From Nigrospora sphaerica (Eukaryota; Ascomycota; Sordariomycetes; Amphisphaeriales; Apiosporaceae): a stretch of 64,000 nt of DNA. Positions 56,789 through 64,000 of the stretch are shown here, piece after piece. Numbering within the stretch: position 1 is the stretch's first letter; every line of letters starts with the position of its first letter. The notes beneath the pieces are model-generated. The model did not search any database, was not told where the DNA came from, and saw only the letters and a program-made list of their open reading frames with translations. Both the position numbers and the translations under genes were made by a program. Location: positions 1,922,001 to 1,986,000 of the forward strand of contig JAGVVL010000009.1 of NCBI GenBank assembly GCA_018287875.1, read 5' to 3'.

Positions 56789-59700
56789 ATGGCTTCTTTC
56801 AGGTCATTACTCGCCGTGCTCGGCTTCCTGGCATCGCTTGTTGCCGTTCTAGGACAGGACAGCCCTTCCGATTGGCCACGCCATGACAATGGTTTGAACG
56901 ATGTCGTCGAATGGTTCGTTAAGCGCATGTCGGACCCGGGGTTCCAATACTAATTCTGTGGCGTAGGGATCATTACAGCTTTATGATAAACGGGCAAAGA
57001 TTCTTTGTATTTTCCGGAGAGGTAAGAAGTGGCCAGCGCCCTGTGAGAGCCAAGCTGATAGGACTAGTTTCATTATTGGCGCTACCCTGTGTGAGTTGGT
57101 TCCTCGTCGGCGGTGGAAAACTACTAACAATGACCAGCCCCGAGCTGTGGCGTGACTTGCTAGAGAAGGTCAAAGCTGCTGGGTAGGCATCTCTTACCAC
57201 CACACGACCCGAACTCACATCACTAACCAAAAAGATTCAATGCATTCTCCATCTATAACCACTGGGGTCAGTGCCTTATGGAACCAAGACGGCCAAACCG
57301 TTGTCATTAACCCCATGCGCAGGCTACCATAACCCCACTCCCGGTGTCCTCGACTTCGAGACCGGAGCGCACAACTTCACCACCATTATGACGCTGGCCA
57401 AAGAGTTGGGGATGTATATGATCATTAGGCCCGGTCCCTACGTCAACGCCGAAGCAAACGCCGGTGGTTTCCCTCTTTGGGTTACCACGGGAGCCTACGG
57501 CGGTCTGCGGGACAACGATCCACGGTACACCGAGGCTTGGAAGCCATACATGAGCGAGATATCCAAGATCATCGCGCCCCATCTGGTCACCAACGGTGGA
57601 AACGTCTTGTTATTCCAGATCGAGAACGAGTTGGGATCGCAGTGGACCAATATCCCCAAGAAGACGGATAACGTGCCCGTCCAAGAGTACATGGAGTTGC
57701 TCGCGAACGTCTCCCGAGACAATGGCATCGACGTCCCCTTAACTCACAATGCGCCCAACATGGTATGTGCTTTCTATAACGTCCGACTTGTCCTTACTGA
57801 TAGTGGCAGAATGGTTATTCGTGGTCCAAAGACTTCTCGAACCGGACTTCGAATGTGGATGTCGTCGGCTTGGACAGCTACCCATCCTGCTGGAGCTGCA
57901 ACTTGAGTGAATGTACGGGGACTAATGGCAAATATGTCGCCTATGTAAGCGATTTCGTGACCTGATCCGATTCTTAAAGCTGACCTTCTTGTAGCAAACC
58001 ATCAACTACTATGAGTGAGTACCGAATCAATGTCCTGGATAGGTAGGTACCTTGGGTATGAGAGCTAAGACTGGACAGTTACTTTACCGTACAATCACCG
58101 TAGGTTTATTCCCCCATTCAATTTCTCCGGAAAGCAAGTAGCTAAGATTGCACCAGAACTCAGCCGAATTTCATGCCAGAGTTCCAGGGAGGTTCATACA
58201 ATCCCTGGGGCGGCCCTCAGGGTATGTTTAATGCTTTCTATGCGTCCCTGGCGCTGACCACAAGCACAGGCGGCTGTCCGACCGATATCGGTGTCGAATT
58301 CGCAAACTTGTTTTACCGAAACCTGATCTACCAGAGGGTCAGCGCCATCTCGCTGTACATGCTGTTTGGCGGCACATCCTGGGGCTGGCACGCGGCTCCT
58401 GTAGTTGGTACGCGCCCTTGGTGACAGTGACCTCATTTTCAAGTGCTAAGGACAGCCAGCTACGAGTTACGACTACTCTTCCCCGATTTCGGAGAACAGG
58501 ATCATCGGCAGCAAGTACTATGAAACGAAATTGCTCACCCAGTTCACACGAGGTACGGTGCCCGGTCACGAACGGCGAGCGGGCTATTGCTAACTTGTAC
58601 CAGTGGCCCCTGATCTGGCTCTCACGAATCGGCTGGGCAATGTAGGGCGGCATCTATCAATGGTTTGGTTTCCGTGCTAACCTGGAGAAGAGCACCGATT
58701 ACACAACAAATCCGGCCATCTCGGCTTCCGAGCTGCGAAACCCCGAGACGGGTGCTGCATTTTACGTTACGATGCATGCCGACTCGACCTCAGCCGTCGC
58801 GCAAACGTTCAGGCTTCACGTCAATACGAAAAAAGGTCCTTGTAAGTCCTATTGTCCTAGCTCAGGCCTAGGCCGCTCGGTGCTGACGGATCAGTGACCA
58901 TCCCGCAATTTGGTGGTCCCATTACCTTGAGTGGCCACCAGTCCAAGATCCTAGTGACCGATTTCACCTTCGGATCTAAATCTATCCTGTACTCCACCGC
59001 TGAGGTCCTCACGTACTCGGTTGTGGATGGCAAGGAAGTACTTGCCCTGTGGGTGCCCACAGGGGAGTCTGGAGAATTCGCTCTCAGTGGGGTGGACTCG
59101 GCGCAGATGGTCTCCTGCAACGGCTGTGCAAACGTCGAAATACACCGTGGCGAGTCTAACGTGACTGTTTCCTTCATGCAAAATGCGGGCATGAGCATTG
59201 TCGAGCTTGGCGATGGCTCTCATGTGGTCTTGCTGGATCGGTCCGCGGCGTACAGCTTTTTTTCGCCATCCCTCACCAACGATCCTCTGGCAGCTGGAAA
59301 CCAAACAAGTGAGTTTCGGCTCCAGTGCAATGGGGCGTGCTTCTTCTAACACTATGCAGTTCTTGTTCACGGCCCCTACCTTGTCCGCTCGGCAAGTATC
59401 GACGAGAGCACTCTAGTGCTGACTGGAGATGTCGCCAACGCAACGACTATCACGGTCTTTGCACCTAAATCCATCTCCTGCCTTCGTTGGAACAACAAGG
59501 AGCTAAATATCACGTCGTCAAAGGACGGAATACTGACCGCTGACGTCGGAGGCAGAGTCGAGTTTTCGCTGCCTGCTCTGGGCTCATGGAAGGTAGCCGA
59601 CGGTCTTCCTGAGGTCCAGTCCAACTACTCGGCGACCAGCCAGGCCTGGGTGGTCGCAAACAAGACAAAAACGCCCAATCCTACGGCGCCGGACCTGAAC

Positions 59701-60621
59701 AACCCCATCCTTTACGTAGATGACTACGATATTCATGTCGGCACTCACATCTATCGGGCCACGTTTGAGAGCTCCGAACAGCCACCGACTGGCGTCTTCC
59801 TGAATATAACCGGAGGTACGGCGTTTGGGTACTCGGCCTGGCTCAATTCCCAGTTCATTGGATCTTGGCTGGGGCTTTCTTACGTCGACAAGGCGGGTTT
59901 GACCTTTTCTTTCGAAAACGCCACGCTTCGCTCGAGCGGCGATAATGTCCTGGTTGTTGTCATGGACAATTCGGGCCACGACCAGCGTGCGGAAGCCCTG
60001 AACCCTCGCGGTATCACCAATGCGACCCTCATCGGCCCGGGCAGCTATGGCTTCAGCGAGTGGAAGATTTCAGGTACGGCTGGGCGCCAAGACGTTCTTG
60101 ACCGCGTTCGTGGGTCCTTGAATGAAGGTGGCCTGTACGCCGAGCGCGTTGGCATGCACTTGCCTGGCTTCGACGACTCCAGCTGGCCGAATTCCGAGGG
60201 GCCAAGCCTTTCTGTCCCGGGACCGGGCGTGCGCGTTTTCCGGACCGTCGTGCCGCTTTCGGTTCCGCGAGGACTCGACGTCTCCATCTCCTTCCGGATG
60301 ACGGCCCCATCAAACGCCACCTTTGTGTCGACCAGCGGGGGCACGAACCAGCTTCGCGCCCTGTTGTTCGTAAACGGCTACCAGTACGGCCGCTTCAACC
60401 CGTACATCGGAAACCAGATTGACTTCCCCGTTCCGCCGGGCATCCTGGATTACGACGGGGACAACACCATTGCCGTCACGGTCTGGAGCCAGACCGCCGA
60501 TGGAGCGGAGATGAAGATTGAGTGGAACGTCGATTATGTACACGAGACGAGCTACGATATGAACTTTGATGCCGCCTACTTGAGGCCAGGCTGGGGCCCC
60601 GAGAGGCTGGCTTATGCCTAG
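56789..60621 (+). CDS. Secreted GH35 beta-galactosidase (LacA-like), 1018 aa, 16 exons
   Basis: Exons: 56789-56913, 56967-57021, 57068-57090, 57138-57182, 57235-57266, 57323-57762, 57810-57944, 57995-58014, 58079-58099, 58157-58221, 58270-58407, 58460-58552, 58604-58641, 58691-58841, 58895-59308 and 59360-60621; all phases agree and the sum is 1019 codons. The enzyme releases terminal beta-galactose from galactans, xyloglucan or lactose outside the cell. A signal peptide ([22 protein letters not shown]) is followed by [36 protein letters not shown], and IENELG with the acid/base E196. Next are [15 protein letters not shown] and [13 protein letters not shown] with the nucleophile E307, then [14 protein letters not shown]-terminal beta domains follow. 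Length matches fungal LacA (about 1000 aa). The 54-64 kb surroundings are otherwise pseudogenes and small ORFs. Confidence 0.95.
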
Positions 60622-60869
60622 AGCTCAAGAGGCCGAATACCTGCCCATCAAGCCATCGCGATTCATGCCAGGCAGAACCCGTCCGAGTCTAGCAATATAC
60701 AAGAGCTTTTTGGAGCGGCTATACTACGACCGTTTTCATTAGGCACCGTTGGTAACGCATATGTCCGCTAACCCAACCACAGCCACCACTCGAGGCATCA
60801 AAAAGGACGCCAGGTATAGGATCAGGCGGCCCACCGGCAAAAGAGAAAGCAATGAGATACTCTCATCTA

Positions 60870-60940
60870 TGCATTAGCCGCGAATCGAACGCGGGGCCCA
60901 TCGATGGCAACGATGGATTTTACCACTAAACCACTAATGC
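60870..60940 (-). tRNA. tRNA-Gly (anticodon GCC)
   Basis: 71-nt cloverleaf on the minus strand: acceptor GCATTAG/CTAATGC, D-arm with GTTTAGTGGTAAAAT, anticodon arm CATCG-TTGCCAT-CGATG carrying GCC, T-arm CCGCG-TTCGATT-CGCGG, discriminator A. No intron. Confidence 0.96.
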
Positions 60941-61811
60941 GATAAAATGAATTGCAGTTATTTACATTTAGTTGGCAATGTCTTCCGTGTGTGGGTTGCT
61001 CCGATTAGCATAAGCCCTTGGATGCGGATATGCTTTGGTTGTCTTCCAACCTACGAAATTTGCCCTCAGCTACCCAGTAATGCTTTCTTGGTGAAAAACT
61101 ACAGCTGGAGCCTGGAATAAAGACTGGAAGGACGTGTAATATATGTAAACTAATGCAGGGCATTGAATTGTGAAGTTGCCACCAAAGTGTGCCCATCGGG
61201 CAAGTAATCGTTGGTCAATCGCGCATAGCACTTTGTCGGTTGCACAAGCTAATGAGGATTGCGTATCGAAATTGTTGGCTTCACTGACAGGTTGAGGACA
61301 AATAGCATAGGCTGGACTGTTTGGGTCCCGAATTCTTGTACCTCAATGGAGAAAGGAAAGATTGTCATGTTGTTACCCGTGTGTGAACTGGCTGCTACCC
61401 TCGATGGCCTACATAAAGAGGTAGTTATATCAGTCCACTCATCTCATGGCTCACCTACATTCGTGAGATACCATGGGTCGCATCCGTTGTTGTATATTAT
61501 TTGACTGTTGAAATGAGCAACTCATGTAGTGAACTCGCTGGGCGTGCCGTGATGATTAACCAAAAAGGTAACTACATTAGCAAGAGGTGATTGAGTTATC
61601 AGAGGTATTCAAGGAGCAAGCAAACGTCTCTGCTGCTCTGGTGAATGAATATTTACTCGGTGGCCTGGAAGAGGAATCGAAGCAGTCCCTTCTGCCATCT
61701 GCCTTTCGACATTGCTTCCCCGCGGTCTTTGGTTCGTTTTTTCGCGCCTTTTATTGCTCACCCAACCCTTTGATCACTCCATCATCGCGCAAAGCAGCAT
61801 TGGCACCAGCG
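60941..61811. other. Intergenic, no gene seen
   Basis: AT-richer than the rest of the window. The frame of the next gene is open upstream to 61587 but without an ATG, so earlier coding sequence cannot be ruled out. Confidence 0.35.
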
Positions 61812-62369
61812 ATGTTGCCATTAAGAGAACCAAACCGACCGACTTCAGCAGCGATGTTTTTCGACAGCGGAAGTGGCAGAAGCAAAGAGCTCATGGCGAC
61901 AGTCCACGGGGTGATCGAGGCCAACCTGTGCAGGGACTCTACAAAGAAAATATTGGAACACGCCAAGAAAACCATGGTCCCGGTTCCTGGCCAGCAAGCC
62001 CAGTGCAGGAATACCCAAGGTACAGTACCTATTGTTAAAGTACTTATGCGGATGCCTGTTGAGATGCCTTACTGACCCCCACATCAGGCGCTCTCCGGGC
62101 CACGGACATCGACCCTGTCAAGGCGGTCGAGGAGTTACAATACATGAAGGCGATATACCAGCAATGGATTGCGTGGGCGGCCGGTGGTGGCCAGGGTTTC
62201 GAACACGAGACGGTCAAGAACTGGAAACGCCTGGCCGACGGGGTCGACGGTACGCATTCGGACGAGACGACCCTGGGGGGTAACTGGGGGGCTGGCCACT
62301 GACCAACACTCATCAGCACAAATTGAGCTCTGGAAAATGGCTATGGGTCAACAAAAAGGTGTTCCTTGA
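61812..62369 (+). CDS. Small protein of unknown function (140 aa, three exons)
   Basis: Exons 61812-62019, 62088-62249 and 62317-62369. Both introns are 67-68 nt with GTAC donors, CTGAC branch points and CAG acceptors, and the joined frame is open for exactly 141 codons. The product is mostly helical by composition: FDSGSGRSKELMATVHGVIEA, then STKKILEHAKKTMVPVPG, then KAVEELQYMKAIYQQWIAWA, then WKRLADGVDAQIELWKMAMG. There is no signal peptide or transmembrane segment and I do not recognise the family. The start is the first in-frame ATG; an upstream exon is possible because the frame is open before it. Two well-formed introns argue for a real gene and not a chance ORF. Confidence 0.6.
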
Positions 62370-64000
62370 TTGGGATGCGGGCACTTGGGGGTTGCAGCGC
62401 ATTTCGCAAGAGGAGCAAACAGTTGGTCTTGAACTTGGACGGGGCCAGCATCACCAGGGGATTTTGGTGGTCGCGGTTGATCGTCAGGGTCGGGGTCGCC
62501 ACTCCTGTCACTGGAAATCAGTCACAGAGACGCCACAGATCTTACATGGTACGGTACCCCTCCCGGTTCATAGCCTTCGGGAGTACGCCGGAGCTGTATA
62601 TAGTAGCGAGGCATCCCATCTCGCCCAGTGGTGTCGTAATCGCATGCGTGCGCAAGGCTCTTGGGTGTCTGACATGGAACCAAATATCTATGCTCTCGAC
62701 GGCGCCATTGCATCACCCCGTCAGGTGTGTCATGCAAACTGCGTAGGGCGGCTCTGACAGGAGGACAACGCCGCAGCTATTCCTCAGTTCGCGCGCGATA
62801 GCTTAATCTTAGCTGCGGGACCGCTCTAGTCCATAATATGACGAAGCTATTCTGTGAGTATTCCACGTTAACGATGACACCGGCGGTGCTGTTCCTGAAA
62901 CGCCGATCGATACGTTGCCGACGGACGACCTCGCCGGTGCTGCTTCGCCCGCGAACCCGTCGGTCAGTTTTGCTCCGCTCCTCTTGAGGGCTGGATACCG
63001 AACACCACAGAAAGCCCTGTCCCACGCCCACGGGTCATGGAGAGTGCTCGCAGAAAGAACCAGTAAGCTATGTGCTGGATGACCCACGCATCGTTCAGCC
63101 GGAAGTCGTCGCGCGCGCCAGGTGGGACTTCGGAATGGCCCATAGCCTGGACTGATAGTCGTCGGGAGATTTGTCAATCAGAAGAAGAGCTCGGCCGCCA
63201 TGAAAATTCGAGGGGGAAACCCATGTGGTGTAGAACAGTGTGTGGGCGGTGGCAGGCGTCGAGAGGGGCGAAGCACCGCCGAACCCCTACAGAGAGGGTC
63301 GCCAACGGAAAGACGAGCGAGCGGTCCTGTACCCGAGTACAAGTTTATGTTTCTTCTCTAAAATTGTGACTGGGTATTTCTCCTTGTAAGACAGGGTCTC
63401 CAGGCAACATATACTAACTTTCGCCCATTCCTCATTCCCACGGTTAACAACAAGCGCGAGAACATGGACGCGCTGCTGCTTAGTCCCACGAGAGATGTGC
63501 TTTTCCGGGTCCCGTGTTACAAATGGGGAAACATTCAACCAGCTGTGAAGCGGTTGGTTGGTGACGTGCAAGAACCTGGCAGCACGGCGAAGGAACCCAC
63601 AGGCCAGAACAGTAAGCTATGTGCTGGTGAGATGGGATGCCACGTGGGCTCAAACCAGGAAGGGAACCATGATGAATTAATCAATGAGACGTGAGGATAA
63701 TGCAAGCATTCGGACTGCATGATACTAGGTGGTACTCACCAAAAGTACCTCTTCTCCGGGTTGCCTTACCGGGCTACCTATCTGCTAGGCTACAAGGTCA
63801 CGAGTACAGGTGAAGTGGTATTTGCTGACCACCACCATGCCTGGCGAGAGGTGCACGCTACGGTGCAAAAGAAAACAATCCATCTGCACAGCGGTGACGG
63901 TCCGTTAAGTTGGCTTCATTCAACCTGAGCCGGCATCTCAACGCAACACACCCGCCAGTCCTTGCGCCTTTCTGGGGGGATTCCAGCAACGGGTCGGCCA
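62370..64000. other. Right end of window, no supported gene
   Basis: ORFs of 70-145 codons on both strands lack motifs and convincing introns. The sequence CAGTAAGCTATGTGCTGG occurs at about 63061-63078 and 63609-63626. The region may hold decayed accessory sequence. Confidence 0.4.

Noticed and set aside
1..64000. CRISPR arrays, bacterial operons, phage or rRNA genes
   Set aside because: No regularly spaced repeats, no bacterial gene organisation and no rRNA-like sequence; the introns and families are those of an ascomycete nuclear genome.
1..64000. Secondary-metabolite or mating-type cluster
   Set aside because: No PKS, NRPS, terpene synthase, P450, HMG or alpha-box gene is present; the MFS transporter stands alone.

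Overview
This is a window of nuclear DNA from a filamentous ascomycete (Pezizomycotina, most likely Sordariomycetes; the genus cannot be named from sequence alone). Evidence: GC-rich coding regions with strong G/C-ending codon choice; short spliceosomal introns with GTATGT/GTAAGT-type donors and CTGAC/CTAAC branch points 10-25 nt before the acceptor; dispersed tRNA genes; and typical fungal families (mitochondrial EF-G, Kre33/NAT10, fungal dynamin-like GTPase, GPI-type aspartic protease, WrbA-like flavoprotein, GH35 beta-galactosidase). Every intron placed below keeps the reading frame; no transcript evidence was available.

Layout. 0.4-2.3 kb: a conserved unknown protein with a hydrophobic C-terminal helix (-). 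3.9 kb: tRNA-Val. 4.1-5.9 kb: a decayed copy of a chitinase-associated C-terminal domain (-). 6.3-6.8 kb: a small secreted Cys-rich protein (-). 7-15 kb: gene-poor, with one small Cys-rich ORF at 10.7 kb. 15.0-16.5 kb: secreted aspartic protease (+). 17.5-20.1 kb: mitochondrial EF-G (+), convergent with a five-exon dynamin-like GTPase (-, 20.7-23.8 kb). 24.9-25.7 kb: secreted lysozyme-like protein (-). 27.7 kb: tRNA-Asp. 28.7-30.0 kb: monocarboxylate-type MFS transporter (+). 32.3-33.3 kb: WrbA/Pst2-like NAD(P)H:quinone oxidoreductase (+). 34.1-35.5 kb: single-pass membrane protein with PPxY motifs (-). 35.5-40 kb: gene-poor. 40.0-41.7 kb: conserved unknown protein (-), divergent from mitoribosomal protein uS8m (+, 42.7 kb). 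43.9-46.0 kb: low-complexity Ser/Lys/Ala-rich protein (-). 49.4-53.3 kb: nine-exon Kre33/NAT10 RNA cytidine acetyltransferase (-). 54-64 kb: an accessory-looking end with two damaged F-box-type genes, a 16-exon GH35 beta-galactosidase (+), tRNA-Gly and a three-exon unknown gene.

The genes do not form a cluster or pathway. They mix housekeeping functions (mitochondrial translation: EF-G, uS8m; ribosome biogenesis: Kre33; tRNAs) with secreted or accessory functions (protease, lysozyme-like, GH35, small Cys-rich proteins, F-box remnants).

Most notable observation: the flavoprotein gene ends in UGA-CUA, the known leaky stop context. The frame then stays open for 62 codons with coding-like composition and ends in a CaaX box, Cys-Val-Ile-Gln. 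This predicts a lipid-anchored isoform made by translational readthrough of an otherwise soluble enzyme.
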